64,000 nucleotides of DNA from positions 372,001 to 436,000 of the forward strand of contig JADFCQ010000004.1 of assembly GCA_015223225.1 (NCBI GenBank), read 5' to 3'. This document shows positions 7,988-20,120 of the stretch, in pieces. The notes beneath the pieces are model-generated. The model was not told the DNA's origin, searched no databases, and was given only the letters and a program-made list of their open reading frames with translations. Numbering within the stretch: the stretch's first letter is position 1; every line of letters begins with the position of its first letter. The stretch comes from Acetobacteraceae bacterium H6797. GTDB taxonomy: Bacteria; Pseudomonadota; Alphaproteobacteria; Acetobacterales; Acetobacteraceae. Both the position numbers and the translations under genes were made by a program.

Positions 7988-8731
7988 ATGGACAATCCCG
8001 GCTACATCATGCTCTCGCGCCTTTCGGCGCAGGCCCGGACCACGGCGGTCGTTGCGCATAACCTCGCCAATGCCGATACGCCCGGCTTCAAGGCCGAGCG
8101 GCCGATCTTCACCGCTTTCGACAATGCCAACCGCAACGGCGCCGCCGCGCGGGGCGATACCAGCACCGCCTTCACCTGGGACCGCGCGACCTGGCGCGAC
8201 ATGCAGCCGGGCGCCTTGCAGACCACGGGCAATCCGCTCGACCTGGCGCTGACCGGCGAGGGTTTCTTCGCCGTCGATACGGCGCGGGGCGAGCGCTACA
8301 CGCGGGCGGGGCGGTTCAGCCTCGGCGCCGACGGGCGCATCGTGGATGCCAATGGCAATGCGCTGCTCTCGGAGAATGGCCAGCCGATCATCGCGGCCGC
8401 GGGCGACACCAATCTTCGCGTGACGGGCGATGGCACGATCGCGAGCGAGAATGGGCCGCTCGGGCGCATCAAGGTCATGCGCTTCAACAACGAGCAGGCG
8501 ATGCTGGCCGAGGGCGATCGGCTCTATGACGCGCCGGCCGAGGCCGATGGCGAGATCATGCCGCGGCCCGCCATCGTCCAGGGCGCGCTCGAGGGCAGCA
8601 ATGTCAGCGCCATTCTCGAGATGACCCGGATGATGACCGAGCTGCGCGAATTCCAGTTCGCTTCCCAATTCGCCGAGCGCGAGGGCGAGCGGTTGCAGAC
8701 CGCCGTCGACCGCATTCTCCGCAAGCAGTAA
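7988..8731 (+). CDS. flgF: Flagellar proximal rod protein FlgF
   Basis: 247 residues. The N-terminal basal-body signature VVAHNLANADTPGFKAE, the central GEGFFAV strand and the C-terminal helix (FQFASQFAEREGERL) are those of the rod/hook family; the order next to flgG and the length point to FlgF. It forms part of the periplasmic rod and is exported by the flagellar type III apparatus. ATG at 7988 is used, with a purine-rich GGAAGA upstream; a TTG at 7973 is unlikely. First gene of the plus-strand rod operon behind a sigma-54 promoter. Confidence 0.95.
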   Translation: MDNPGYIMLSRLSAQARTTAVVAHNLANADTPGFKAERPIFTAFDNANRNGAAARGDTSTAFTWDRATWRDMQPGALQTTGNPLDLALTGEGFFAVDTARGERYTRAGRFSLGADGRIVDANGNALLSENGQPIIAAAGDTNLRVTGDGTIASENGPLGRIKVMRFNNEQAMLAEGDRLYDAPAEADGEIMPRPAIVQGALEGSNVSAILEMTRMMTELREFQFASQFAEREGERLQTAVDRILRKQ

Positions 8732-8755
8732 TCCCGCCGTCGAGGACAGAAACCC

Positions 8756-9541
8756 ATGCGCGCCCTGAACATCGCCGGCACCGGCATGATGGCCCAGCAG
8801 ACCAATGTCGAGGTCATCTCCAACAACCTCGCGAATATGAGCACCACCGGCTACAAGCGCCGGCGGGCCGAGTTCCAGGACCTGATCTACCAGAACATCC
8901 GTCGCGTGGGTTCGCAGTCCTCGGACGCGGGCAATATCCTGCCCTCGGGCGCGCAGGTGGGCCTCGGCGTGAAGACGGCGGCGATTTATCGCGTGTCCGA
9001 GCAAGGCAGCCTGACCGAGACCTCGAACAGCTTCGACATCGCCATTCGCGGCAACGGCTTCTTCCAGGTGACGCTGCCTTCGGGCGAGACGGCCTATACG
9101 CGCGACGGCAGCTTCGGCCTCTCGGCCGAGGGCGTGCTGGTGACGGCGGAGGGCTATGTGGTGCAACCGGGCATCACCATCCCCACCACCGCGACCAGCG
9201 TGACCATCAATGCCAATGGCGAGGTGCTGGCCAAGATCGACGGGCAGGTGAACCCGCAGAATGTGGGGCAGATCCAGCTCGCGATCTTCGCCAATGAGGG
9301 CGGATTGGACGCGATCGGTGAGAACCTGTTGCTCGCGACGCCCTCTTCCGGCCAGGCGCAGGCGGGCAATCCCGGCGCAGTGGGCTACGGGCAGGTGCTG
9401 CAGGGCTTCGTGGAAAGCTCCAACGTCAATGTGGTGCAGGAGATCACGAGCCTGATCACCGCCCAGCGCGCCTATGAGATGAACAGCAAGGTCATCACGG
9501 CGAGCGACGAGATGCTCTCCACCATCGCGAAGATGCGGTGA
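8756..9541 (+). CDS. flgG: Flagellar distal rod protein FlgG
   Basis: 261 residues, the usual FlgG length. It begins MRALNIAGTGMMAQQ and carries the classic VISNNLANMSTTGYKRRRAEFQDL segment, a RGNGFFQV core strand, and the C-terminal VNVVQEITSLITAQRAYEMNSKVI helix. It builds the distal rod that passes the peptidoglycan and outer-membrane rings. A GAGGA ribosome site lies upstream. Its stop TGA overlaps a possible GTG start of flgA. Confidence 0.97.
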   Translation: MRALNIAGTGMMAQQTNVEVISNNLANMSTTGYKRRRAEFQDLIYQNIRRVGSQSSDAGNILPSGAQVGLGVKTAAIYRVSEQGSLTETSNSFDIAIRGNGFFQVTLPSGETAYTRDGSFGLSAEGVLVTAEGYVVQPGITIPTTATSVTINANGEVLAKIDGQVNPQNVGQIQLAIFANEGGLDAIGENLLLATPSSGQAQAGNPGAVGYGQVLQGFVESSNVNVVQEITSLITAQRAYEMNSKVITASDEMLSTIAKMR

Positions 9542-9543
9542 GC

Positions 9544-10584
9544 ATGATGCGCGCCCTCCTCATCGCCGGCCTGCTGCTCGCCGCCGGGCCCGCTTTCGCG
9601 CAGATCTCGCCGATCCCCGCCGGTTCGGGGCTGACAGCTTCCGGGCTCGCCGGGGGCCCCGCCACGCTCCGGCCGCAGGTGGTGGCGGACGAGGCGACGC
9701 TCAGGCTCGGCGATCTCTTCGACGGGCAGCTCGAGCATCCGGAGGCGCCGCTCGGCCTCGCCCCCGCGCCGGGCCAGCGCATGGTGCTGGAGACGGCGCA
9801 GATCATGGCGGTGGCGCGGGCGCATAAGGTGCTGTGGCGGCCGCTGACCGGGCAGGAGCGCGTGGTGATCGAGCGGCCGGGCCGGCCGGTGGCGAGGGAG
9901 GAGGTCGTGGATATCATCCGCGCCGACCTGCTGCGGCTCGGGCTCGAGGAGGATGCGGAGCCGGAATTCCCGGGCTTCGTGCCGCCCATGGTACCGCTGG
10001 GCGCCTTCGTGCAGCTCGCGGCGGAGCAGGTCTATTTCGATCAGGCGACCAACCGCTTCTCCGCGACGCTGGTGGTCGCCGCCGATGGGATGACGACACT
10101 GCGGCTGCGCATCGCGGGGCGGACGGTGCGCACCGAGCCCATGGTGGTCGCGGTGCGGCGGCTCACGCTGGGCGAGGTCGTGGCGCCGGGCGATGTCGAG
10201 GTGGTGCGCGTGCCGGCCGGGCGGGTGCGGCCCGGCGTGACCCAGGCGCTCGACCAGGTGGTGGGGCAGCAGCTGCGGCGGCCGGTGGGGCCGAAAATGC
10301 CCGTCAGCCTCGGCGATATCGGCGCGCCCGTGGTGGTCGAGAAGAATTCCCTCGTGACGATGACGCTCGATGCGCCGGGGCTGGTGCTGACCACCCAGGG
10401 CAAGGCGCTGGAGGCCGGGGGGCGCGGGCAGGTCATTGCCGTGATGAACCTCGCCTCGCGCAGCGTGGTGGAGGCCGTGGCGACGGGGCCGGGCCGCGTT
10501 CGCGTCGCTTTCGGCTCCGCGCCCGTCCGCGAGCAGCAACTCTCGCCCACCGCCGCCGTAGCGGCCCGCACAGCCATGCGCTGA
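9544..10584 (+). CDS. flgA: P-ring assembly chaperone FlgA
   Basis: About 346 residues with a signal peptide ending near AGPAFAQ. The C-terminal SAF/ChapFlgA domain is clear: RRLTLGEVVAPGDVEVVRVPAGR, then LRRPVGPKMPVSLGDI and the KNSLVTMTLDAPGLVLTTQGKALEAGG region. FlgA helps FlgI polymerise into the periplasmic P ring. The start could be ATG 9544, ATG 9547 or GTG 9538, which would overlap the flgG stop; all are compatible with the signal peptide. It lies between flgG and flgH. Confidence 0.92.
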   Translation: MMRALLIAGLLLAAGPAFAQISPIPAGSGLTASGLAGGPATLRPQVVADEATLRLGDLFDGQLEHPEAPLGLAPAPGQRMVLETAQIMAVARAHKVLWRPLTGQERVVIERPGRPVAREEVVDIIRADLLRLGLEEDAEPEFPGFVPPMVPLGAFVQLAAEQVYFDQATNRFSATLVVAADGMTTLRLRIAGRTVRTEPMVVAVRRLTLGEVVAPGDVEVVRVPAGRVRPGVTQALDQVVGQQLRRPVGPKMPVSLGDIGAPVVVEKNSLVTMTLDAPGLVLTTQGKALEAGGRGQVIAVMNLASRSVVEAVATGPGRVRVAFGSAPVREQQLSPTAAVAARTAMR

Positions 10585-10594
10585 GGAAATGACG

Positions 10595-11332
10595 ATGCGC
10601 CCTGCCCTTCTCGCCCTCCTCCTGCCCATGGTGCTGGCCGGCTGCGGCACGGCCGAGCGGCTTTCCCGCGTCGGCCGGGCGCCGGAAATGGCGGCGGTGG
10701 AGAACCCGGCGGCGAGCCCGGATTACCGGCCCGTCTCCATGCCCATGCCTTCGGCCAGGGCGCCGCTGCCGGAGAATAACAGCCTCTGGCGGCCCGGCAG
10801 CCGCACCTTCCTGCGCGATCAGCGCGCGGCGCAGGTGGGCGATATCGTGACGGTGCTGGTGGATGTCACCGACAATGCCGATTTCTCCGCCACCACCGAT
10901 ACCTCGCGCACGGGCAGCGATGCGATGGGCATTCCGGGGCTGCTGGGCCTTGCGGCTTCCGTCGGGCGCATCTTCCCGGCCGGAACGGCGGCCTCTTCGC
11001 TGGTGAATACCAACTCGGCCAATAGCTATTCGGGGGCGGGGCGGATCAAGCGGGCCGAGACGGTGACCATGCGCGTGGCCGCGACGGTGACGCAGGTGCT
11101 GCCCAACGGCAATCTCGTGGTCGGCGGGAAGCAGCAGATGCGGGTGAACCACGAGCTGCGCGAGTTGCAGGTGGCTGGTATCATCCGGCCCCAGGATATC
11201 GGCAGCGACAATACGGTGCAGCATGACCGCCTCGCGGAAGCGCGCATCGCCTATGGCGGCATCGGCACTTCGAGCGACGTGCAGCAGCCGCGCTATGGCC
11301 AGCAGGTATTGGACGCCATTCTGCCCTTCTGA
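10595..11332 (+). CDS. flgH: Flagellar L-ring lipoprotein FlgH
   Basis: 245 residues. A lipoprotein signal with lipobox LAGC directs the protein to the outer membrane, where 26 copies form the L ring. The FlgH hallmarks are present: SLWRPGSRTFLRDQRAAQVGDIVTVLV, the Ala/Asn-rich middle, and the C-terminal LVVGGKQQMRVNHELRELQVAGIIRPQDI and ARIAYGG segments. ATG at 10595 is preferred because GAGG lies eight bases upstream; ATG 10589 is only two bases from it. Last gene of the flgF operon. Confidence 0.95.
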   Translation: MRPALLALLLPMVLAGCGTAERLSRVGRAPEMAAVENPAASPDYRPVSMPMPSARAPLPENNSLWRPGSRTFLRDQRAAQVGDIVTVLVDVTDNADFSATTDTSRTGSDAMGIPGLLGLAASVGRIFPAGTAASSLVNTNSANSYSGAGRIKRAETVTMRVAATVTQVLPNGNLVVGGKQQMRVNHELRELQVAGIIRPQDIGSDNTVQHDRLAEARIAYGGIGTSSDVQQPRYGQQVLDAILPF

Positions 11333-11447
11333 GATCGATTGGCTGCCATGGCACAGGCAGCTTGGGCTTTTCCTCCTCCGCGCGAGGCGTCAGGATGACG
11401 TCAATGGTCCGGGCCGAAGCAGCACCGGCCCGCGGAGGATGAAAAGA

Positions 11448-13004
11448 ATGAATGCCGTAACCCAGCCCCCCGCCGCGCCCGGCGCCGGCGAGCCAGGCAT
11501 CCGGCTCCATCCCGATGACGGCGTGCTGATCGCGCGCCGGGTGATCGCGCCCGGCACCGAGGTGGCGCCAGGGATCGTGACGAACAAGCGCATTCCGGCG
11601 GGGCACAAGATCGCCATCCGGCCCCATGCCCAGGGCGAGGCGGTGAAGCGCTATGGGCAGATCATCGGCTTCGCCACCGAGGCCATCGCGCCGGGCGATT
11701 GGGTGCATACCCACAATATCGCCATGGGCGACTTCTCCCGCGACTATGCCTGGGGCGTGGATGCCAAGCCGACGCCTATGGTCGAGAAGCCGGCCACCTT
11801 CATGGGCATCGTGCGGCCCGATGGGCGGGTGGCGACGCGGAACTATATCGGCATCGTGACCAGCGTGAATTGCTCGGCCCATGTGGCGGAGCTGATCGCG
11901 TTGGCTTTCCGGCGCAATCCGCTGACGGGCGAGAATCCGCTCGCGGCCTGGCCGAATGTGGACGGCGTCGTGGCGCTGACACATAAGACGGGCTGCGGCA
12001 TGGCGGCCGGCGAGCCGCTGACGCTGCTGCGGCGGACTCTGGCGGGCTTCGCGCGGCATGTGAACTTCTCCCATGTCATCGCGATCGGGCTCGGCTGCGA
12101 GGTGAACCAGATCGGCGGGATGATGGAGGAGCAGCGCCTGGCCGGGCGGCTGCGCAGCATGGATATCCAGGAGATGGGCGGCGCGCGGAAGACCGTGGAA
12201 GCCGGCATCGCCTTCGTGAAAAGCGTGCTGGACGAGGCCAATAACGTCGAGCGCGTCGAGGTGCCGGCGAGCCATCTGACGGTCGCACTGCAATGCGGCG
12301 GCTCGGACGGCTATTCGGGCATCACGGCCAATCCGGCGCTGGGCGCTGCCTCGGACCTGCTGGTGCGGCATGGCGGCACGGTCATTCTTTCGGAAAGCCC
12401 CGAGACCTATGGCGCCGAGCATCTGCTGACACGCCGGGCGGTGAGCCCCGAGGTCGGCCAGAAACTGGTCGACATCATGCATTGGTGGGAAGCCTATTGC
12501 GAACGCGAGGGGGCGGAGATGAATGCCAACCCTTCGCCCGGCAACAAGGCGGGCGGGCTGACCACCATTCTCGAGAAGTCGCTCGGCGCCATGGCCAAGG
12601 CGGGGACGACCAATCTCGTCGAGGTCTATCGCTATGCCGAGCCGGTGACGGCCAAGGGCTTCGTCTTCATGGACACGCCCGGCTATGACCCGGTGGCGGC
12701 GACGGGCCAGGTGGCGGGCGGCGCCAATCTCGTCTGCTTCACCACCGGGCGCGGCTCGGTTTTCGGCTGCAAGCCGGCGCCCTCCATCAAGCTCGCGACC
12801 AATTCGCCCATGTATGAGCGCATGAGCGAGGATATGGACGTGAATTGCGGGACGGTGCTGACGGGCGAAGAGACGGTCGAGGAGGCCGGGCAGCGGATTT
12901 TCGAGCTGATGCTGCGCGTGGCCAGCGGCGAGCGGAGCAAGTCCGAGGCTTTCGACTTCGGCGCGGCGGAATTCGCGCCCTGGGTGATCGGGGCGACGAT
13001 GTAG
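11448..13004 (+). CDS. UxaA-family dehydratase (altronate / galactarate type)
   Basis: 518 residues, typical of full-length UxaA proteins with an N-terminal SAF domain (HPDDGVLIARRVIAPG) and a C-terminal catalytic part. Motifs include GRVATRNYIGIVTSVNCSA, HKTGCGM, a GLGCEVNQI cysteine segment and VCFTTGRGSVFG near the end. The family dehydrates sugar acids such as D-altronate or D-galactarate using Fe(II). ATG at 11448 is chosen because GGAGG lies nine bases upstream; the open frame extends back into flgH but only by chance. The exact substrate cannot be read from sequence. It stands alone after the flagellar genes. Confidence 0.88.
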   Translation: MNAVTQPPAAPGAGEPGIRLHPDDGVLIARRVIAPGTEVAPGIVTNKRIPAGHKIAIRPHAQGEAVKRYGQIIGFATEAIAPGDWVHTHNIAMGDFSRDYAWGVDAKPTPMVEKPATFMGIVRPDGRVATRNYIGIVTSVNCSAHVAELIALAFRRNPLTGENPLAAWPNVDGVVALTHKTGCGMAAGEPLTLLRRTLAGFARHVNFSHVIAIGLGCEVNQIGGMMEEQRLAGRLRSMDIQEMGGARKTVEAGIAFVKSVLDEANNVERVEVPASHLTVALQCGGSDGYSGITANPALGAASDLLVRHGGTVILSESPETYGAEHLLTRRAVSPEVGQKLVDIMHWWEAYCEREGAEMNANPSPGNKAGGLTTILEKSLGAMAKAGTTNLVEVYRYAEPVTAKGFVFMDTPGYDPVAATGQVAGGANLVCFTTGRGSVFGCKPAPSIKLATNSPMYERMSEDMDVNCGTVLTGEETVEEAGQRIFELMLRVASGERSKSEAFDFGAAEFAPWVIGATM

Positions 13005-13013
13005 GCGCGGGCC

Positions 13014-13313
13014 TCAGCGCTGGAGGGCGGTGGCCACCAGCGCGAGGACGGCCATGATGGCCAGCACCAGGAAGAGCCCCTTGGCGAGGCCCGCCCATTC
13101 CGACTTGGTATCGGGCGGCTCCTCATCGGGGCGGAAGGTGGGGCGCGGGGTCAGGTGGGTGGTCAGCACCTCCGGGATCGGGGCCTGATCCGTGTCATCC
13201 GGCAGGATGGGCGGCGGGGGCGGTGCCTCGGCAGCGGCGACGGGTTCCACCGCCAGGTCGGCCGCGGGCGGGCTGGCGAAACGGTCGGCTTCGGGCTTGA
13301 TGGGCTCTTTCAT
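13014..13313 (-). CDS. Small membrane protein, unknown function
   Basis: 99 residues. The first 75 residues are acidic and Pro-rich with no recognisable domain. The end (about 77-98) is a single hydrophobic helix followed by a short LQR tail, so the protein is probably tail-anchored in the inner membrane. ATG at 13313 has GGAGAGGG six bases upstream. It is convergent with the UxaA gene. Not recognised as a named family. Confidence 0.6.
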   Translation of the reverse strand: MKEPIKPEADRFASPPAADLAVEPVAAAEAPPPPPILPDDTDQAPIPEVLTTHLTPRPTFRPDEEPPDTKSEWAGLAKGLFLVLAIMAVLALVATALQR

Positions 13314-13641
13314 CCGGCACCCTCTCCGCACGGCCAACGGCCGCTCGTTGCGCCCCAGAGGCGAGGCCTTGGTTGAATGTCCCGAGCCACGCAGGGGTTT
13401 CCGGTTGCAGAATGGATGCGGAGTCGCACCAAAGCCAAGCCCGGAAGCTGCTTTCTGAAGCCTGTGGTTGCGCCTCAGGCCAAAACTTTTCGTGCCAGGC
13501 GTGCGGCGACGCCGCCCAGGATGCGATTTCGGGTAGCGGCAGGGCCTTTTTTATCGCTGGGAACGGAGCCGTCCGATTTTTTAATTGAGAGTTATTCTCA
13601 CTTTGAGGAAGCTGTGGCCGCCGCTGACCGGAGTTCCCTCC
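13314..13641. other. Intergenic region of 328 bases
   Basis: No gene is supported here. It holds the upstream region of the minus-strand small membrane gene and of the plus-strand gene at 13642. The part near 13545-13600 is locally AT-rich (T-runs at 13549 and 13577), which fits a promoter, and contains the dyad annotated separately. Confidence 0.5.
13586..13600. promoter_or_regulatory. Fur-box-like dyad
   Basis: TGAGAGTTATTCTCA is an inverted repeat of TGAGA and TCTCA around a 5-base centre. It differs at two positions from the 7-1-7 form TGAGAATAATTCTCA often seen at iron-regulated promoters of proteobacteria. It ends 41 bases before the start of the 148-residue gene at 13642, a plausible operator position. 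Binding by Fur or a relative is inferred. Confidence 0.45.
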
Positions 13642-14088
13642 ATGCCTACCCATGGTCTTCCCACCTGGCCCTGGGCCGATTCCGTGACCGACGATCTACC
13701 TGCCCCCGAGGCCCTGCTGCTGGAGGGCATGCGGCGCTGGGAAACGGCGGCGCGCGAGGGCATGCCCGCCCTGCCCTGCGCCAGCCCGCCCTTCATCACC
13801 GAGGATTTGGGGGCGGCGGCAGTCTGGCTGGACCTGATGCTGCTGACGACCAGGCGCGAGCGCGAGCTGCGCTTCTCGCGGGTGGAGGACCCTGTGCTGG
13901 CGGAGGATGAGGCCGCGCTGCTGCTGGCCTGCGCCATGGCGCAACGGGGAAGCCGGCCGCAGGCGCTGGCAGCCTTCTGCCGGCTCTTGCCGCCGCTGGC
14001 CGCCTATAGCGCCATGGGCCATGCGCTCAGGCTGGGCGCGGTATTGCGCCGCGCGGGGTGGTTCATGACACCCCTCCCGCGCGGCTGA
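13642..14088 (+). CDS. Hypothetical helical protein, possibly iron-regulated
   Basis: 148 residues, no signal peptide or membrane segment. Predicted mostly helical, with a Leu/Ala-rich core (DLMLLTTRRERELRFSRVEDP and the LLLACAMAQRG region). ATG at 13642 gives a compact protein; the open frame extends back to 13585, but that start lies on top of the Fur-like dyad. It is convergent with ppdK, ending 11 bases from it. No family recognised; possible iron control rests only on the dyad upstream. Confidence 0.6.
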   Translation: MPTHGLPTWPWADSVTDDLPAPEALLLEGMRRWETAAREGMPALPCASPPFITEDLGAAAVWLDLMLLTTRRERELRFSRVEDPVLAEDEAALLLACAMAQRGSRPQALAAFCRLLPPLAAYSAMGHALRLGAVLRRAGWFMTPLPRG

Positions 14089-14098
14089 TCGGGCCTTA

Positions 14099-16771
<2,673 letters not shown>

Positions 16772-16824
16772 CAGCGACCCTCCTAGTTATCCGTTTGGCG
16801 CAGGCCCCCGGGCGGGGACGCGCG

Positions 16825-19071
16825 CTAGCTCTCGATCTTCGCGAAATCCGCGACGAGGTTCATGGCGCGACGGAGGCCGGCGAGAAGCCTGAGACGGTTC
16901 GCCCGCCGATTCCCGTCTGCGTCATTCACCACGACTGCGGTAAAGAATGCATCAACCGGAGCCCTCAACGCAGCAAGCTCCGTCATGGCTGCAGTGAATT
17001 CTTCTTTACTCAGCAAAGCTTGGACCGCCGGGACGGCCTTGTCGAGGGCCCCGGCCAGGGCCTGTTCCTCCGGCGCCACGAGAAGCGCCGGGTCGACCGC
17101 GCCATCATGCGGGCCGTCCCTCTTCTCCTCGATGCGGAGGATATTGGTGGCGCGCTTATAGGCGGCGAGCAGGTTCGCGCCGTCCTCGCCCTCGATGAGG
17201 GTGCGGAGCGCCTCGGCCCGGGCGAGCAGCAAGGCCAGGTCATCCACGCCGCCGGTGGCGAGGGCGGCGGTCACGACATCGTGGCGCAGGCCCTCGCCGC
17301 GCAGCTGGACGCGGAGGCGGTCGGCGATGAAGTCGAGCAGATCGGTACTGCGAAAGCCGTTAAGCTTGCTCAAAACGCCCGTAGAGGGCTGATCCAGCCC
17401 GGTAGCTTCCTCAAGTTTCTTGCGAATATCCTCCGCTTTTTCGAGGCCAACCCAAGCTGCCGAAACACGCGCCTCGGTGAGTGCGAAATGGAACACCTCA
17501 CTCAGAGACAAACGCAGCCCGTTCTCGCGGATGATGCGGATGACGCCCAGCGCCGCGCGGCGGAGCGCGAAGGGGTCGCCCGAGCCGGTCGGCTTCTCGC
17601 CCACGGCGAAGAAACCGGCGAGCTGGTCGAGCTTGTCGGCCAGGGCAACGGCCATGGCAACCGGCTCGTTCGGCACGGCATCGGTCGGGCCGAGGGGGCG
17701 GTAATGGGCCGCGACGGCCTCGGCAACGCGGCTGTCTTCCTTGTCTTTCAGGGCGTAGTAGCGGCCGATGATGCCCTGCAGCTCGGGGAATTCGCCGACT
17801 AGGCCGGTGGCGAGATCGGCCTTGGCGAGCTTCGCCGCGCGGGCGGCGAGCGCGGGCTCGGCACCCAGCTTCGGGGCCAGCCATTCGGCGAGCTTCACCA
17901 GGCGGGCGACGCGCTCGCCCTGGGTGCCGAGCTTGGCGTGGAAGGTGACGGTGTCGAGCTTGGGCAGGAAGCTTTCCAGCGTCTGCTTGCGGTCGAGATC
18001 CCAGAAGAAGCGGGCGTCGGAGAGGCGGGCGCGGAGCACGCGCTCATTGCCGCCCGTGACCGCGGCGCCGCCATCGGTCGGCGCGATATTGGAGGCCAGG
18101 GCGAAGAAGGGCGCGGCCGAACCGTCCTTCTGGCGCAGGGCGAAATAGCGCTGGTTGATACGCATGGTGGTGCGCATCAGCTCGGCCGGCAGGTCCATGA
18201 AGGCGTCGTCGATGCGGCCGAGCAGCGGCACGGGCCATTCGACGAGGCCCGCAACCTCGGCCAGGAGGCCTTCGTCGGGGACGATTTCGACGCCCTTCTG
18301 CGCCGCGAGGGCAGCGATGCCGTCGCGGATGATGGCGATGCGCTCGGCGGCATCGAGCACCACGAAGCGCTCGCGCAGCCCGGCTTCGTAGGCGCTGAAG
18401 CTTAGCGCAGTGAAGGCGCCAGGGGCATGGATGCGATGGCCCTCGGTCTCATTGCCGCTAGTAAGGCCGTGGCCGTCATCCTCACCCTGGGCAAGGCTGA
18501 AGGGCACCACTTGGCCGTCGTAAACGCAGAGGATGCGCTTCAGCGGGCGAACCCATGTAAAGGCGGAGGTGCCGCCCCAGCGCATGGATTTCGGCCAGGG
18601 GAAGCGCCAGAGCAGCGCCGGGATGACGGCCGAGAGCACCTCGGCGGTCGCGCGGCCGGGGCGGGCGATGGCGGCGAGGAGGAAAACGCCCTTGCCCGTA
18701 TCCTTGAAGGCGATCTCGGCGCCGCCCTCATTGACCGTCTCGCCGGCGGCGAGGGCCGCGGCGGCACGGGCGGGGAAGTCATCGCCGAGGTTCAGCGGGG
18801 CGCCGACCTTGCTGCGGAGGAAGGCCTCGACGGCCTGGGCGGGCGCGCCCTGGCGGGGGCCGCGCTCCTCGCGCGTCTCGGCGGCGGTGCCGGCCGGGAG
18901 ATCGCCCACCAGCGCGATGCGGCGCGGGCCGTAGAAGGCGCGGGCGCCGGTCAGGGCCAAGCCCTCGGCGGCGAGCGCCTCGGTCAGGAGGCGGGAAAGG
19001 TCCTCGGCCGCGCGCGCCTGCATGCGGGCGGGGATTTCCTCGGAAAACAGTTCGATCAGGAATTCGGACAT
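16825..19071 (-). CDS. glyS: Glycyl-tRNA synthetase, beta subunit
   Basis: 748 residues, slightly longer than the usual 690-720. The N-terminus MSEFLIELFSEEIPARMQ is diagnostic for the bacterial beta subunit, followed by FYGPRRIAL and RGPRQGAP. The B3/B4-like and HD-like parts (GLVGEFPELQGIIGRYYALKD, DKLDQLAGFFAVGEKPTGSGDPFALRRAALG) and the C-terminal anticodon-binding helical part are present. With GlyQ it forms the alpha2-beta2 enzyme that charges tRNA-Gly. It lies 55 bases after glyQ in the same direction. Confidence 0.97.
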   Translation of the reverse strand: MSEFLIELFSEEIPARMQARAAEDLSRLLTEALAAEGLALTGARAFYGPRRIALVGDLPAGTAAETREERGPRQGAPAQAVEAFLRSKVGAPLNLGDDFPARAAAALAAGETVNEGGAEIAFKDTGKGVFLLAAIARPGRATAEVLSAVIPALLWRFPWPKSMRWGGTSAFTWVRPLKRILCVYDGQVVPFSLAQGEDDGHGLTSGNETEGHRIHAPGAFTALSFSAYEAGLRERFVVLDAAERIAIIRDGIAALAAQKGVEIVPDEGLLAEVAGLVEWPVPLLGRIDDAFMDLPAELMRTTMRINQRYFALRQKDGSAAPFFALASNIAPTDGGAAVTGGNERVLRARLSDARFFWDLDRKQTLESFLPKLDTVTFHAKLGTQGERVARLVKLAEWLAPKLGAEPALAARAAKLAKADLATGLVGEFPELQGIIGRYYALKDKEDSRVAEAVAAHYRPLGPTDAVPNEPVAMAVALADKLDQLAGFFAVGEKPTGSGDPFALRRAALGVIRIIRENGLRLSLSEVFHFALTEARVSAAWVGLEKAEDIRKKLEEATGLDQPSTGVLSKLNGFRSTDLLDFIADRLRVQLRGEGLRHDVVTAALATGGVDDLALLLARAEALRTLIEGEDGANLLAAYKRATNILRIEEKRDGPHDGAVDPALLVAPEEQALAGALDKAVPAVQALLSKEEFTAAMTELAALRAPVDAFFTAVVVNDADGNRRANRLRLLAGLRRAMNLVADFAKIES

Positions 19072-19126
19072 CGTGAAGACTACTCGGCTCGGGCGGCGGG
19101 GCGGGCGATGGCGGGGCGGCGGGCGG

Positions 19127-19999
19127 TCACGCCGCCTCCCCCTTCACCCAGCCTTCGCAGCACTGCTTCGCCAGGGCGCGGACGCGGCCGATATAGGCAG
19201 CGCGCTCCGTCACGCTGATGGCGCCGCGGGCATCGAGCAGGTTGAAGGCATGGCTGGCCTTGATGCACTGGTCATAGGCGGGCAGCGCCAGGTCGCGCGC
19301 GATGAGGGCGGCGCATTCGCGCTCGGCATCCTCGAAATGGCGCTGGAGCAGGTCGATATTGGCGTGCTCGAAATTATAGGCGGAGAATTCCTGCTCGTTA
19401 CGCAGGAAGACGTCGCCATAGGTCACGCCGGCATTGTTGAAAGCGAGATCGTAGATGCTTTCCTTGCCCTGGATATACATGGCCAGGCGCTCGAGCCCGT
19501 AGGTCAGCTCGGCCGAGGGCTTTTCCGTGGCGATGCCGCCGACCTGCTGGAAATAAGTGAACTGCGTCACCTCCATGCCGTCGCACCAGACTTCCCAGCC
19601 GAGGCCCCAGGCGCCCAGCGTCGGGCTCTCCCAGTCATCCTCCACGAAGCGCACGTCATGCAGCTTGGGGTCGATGCCCAGCGCCTTGTAGCTCTCGATC
19701 AGCAGGGCCTGCGGATCGGCCGGGCTCGGCTTCATGATGACCTGGTACTGGTAATAGTGCTGCAGCCGGTTGGGATTCTCGCCGTAGCGGCCATCAGACG
19801 GGCGGCGGCAAGGCTGCACATAGGCCGCGCGCCAGGGCTTGGAACCGAGAGCCCGCAGCGTCGTGGCCGGGTGGAAGGTACCGGCGCCCATCTCCATGTC
19901 GTAGGGCTGCAGAATGACGCAGCCCTGCGCGCTCCAGAAATCATGCAGGGTCAGAATCATGTCCTGGAAGCTCAGGACCGGCTTCTTGCTGTCGCTCAT
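19127..19999 (-). CDS. glyQ: Glycyl-tRNA synthetase, alpha subunit
   Basis: 290 residues, typical length. Begins [27 protein letters not shown] and contains the class II catalytic pattern: [18 protein letters not shown], the [20 protein letters not shown] loop and [18 protein letters not shown]. It holds the glycine and ATP sites; GlyS adds tRNA recognition. ATG at 19999 is the family start; the longer open frame to 20155 is not conserved-looking. It is the first gene of the glyQ-glyS pair and is divergent from the gene at 20121. Confidence 0.97.
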   Translation of the reverse strand: MSDSKKPVLSFQDMILTLHDFWSAQGCVILQPYDMEMGAGTFHPATTLRALGSKPWRAAYVQPCRRPSDGRYGENPNRLQHYYQYQVIMKPSPADPQALLIESYKALGIDPKLHDVRFVEDDWESPTLGAWGLGWEVWCDGMEVTQFTYFQQVGGIATEKPSAELTYGLERLAMYIQGKESIYDLAFNNAGVTYGDVFLRNEQEFSAYNFEHANIDLLQRHFEDAERECAALIARDLALPAYDQCIKASHAFNLLDARGAISVTERAAYIGRVRALAKQCCEGWVKGEAA

Positions 20000-20120
20000 G
20001 GTGCGGGAGGGTCTTTTCCGGCGTAACGGCGTGAATGAATGGGGGCTTGCGCCCCGCTTGTGCCGCGCACCATACGGGCGTGTCGCAATACCCGGCAAGA
20101 AACCATCCCGGAGATAAGCC

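Noticed and set aside
11410..11432. 7-bp hairpin just before the ribosome site of the UxaA-family gene
   Set aside because: Short stem with a 9-base loop; it does not cover the ribosome site and is expected by chance at this GC content.
11223..11447. N-terminal extension of the UxaA-family gene into flgH
   Set aside because: Overlaps flgH in another frame; GGAGG before ATG 11448 and family start decide otherwise.
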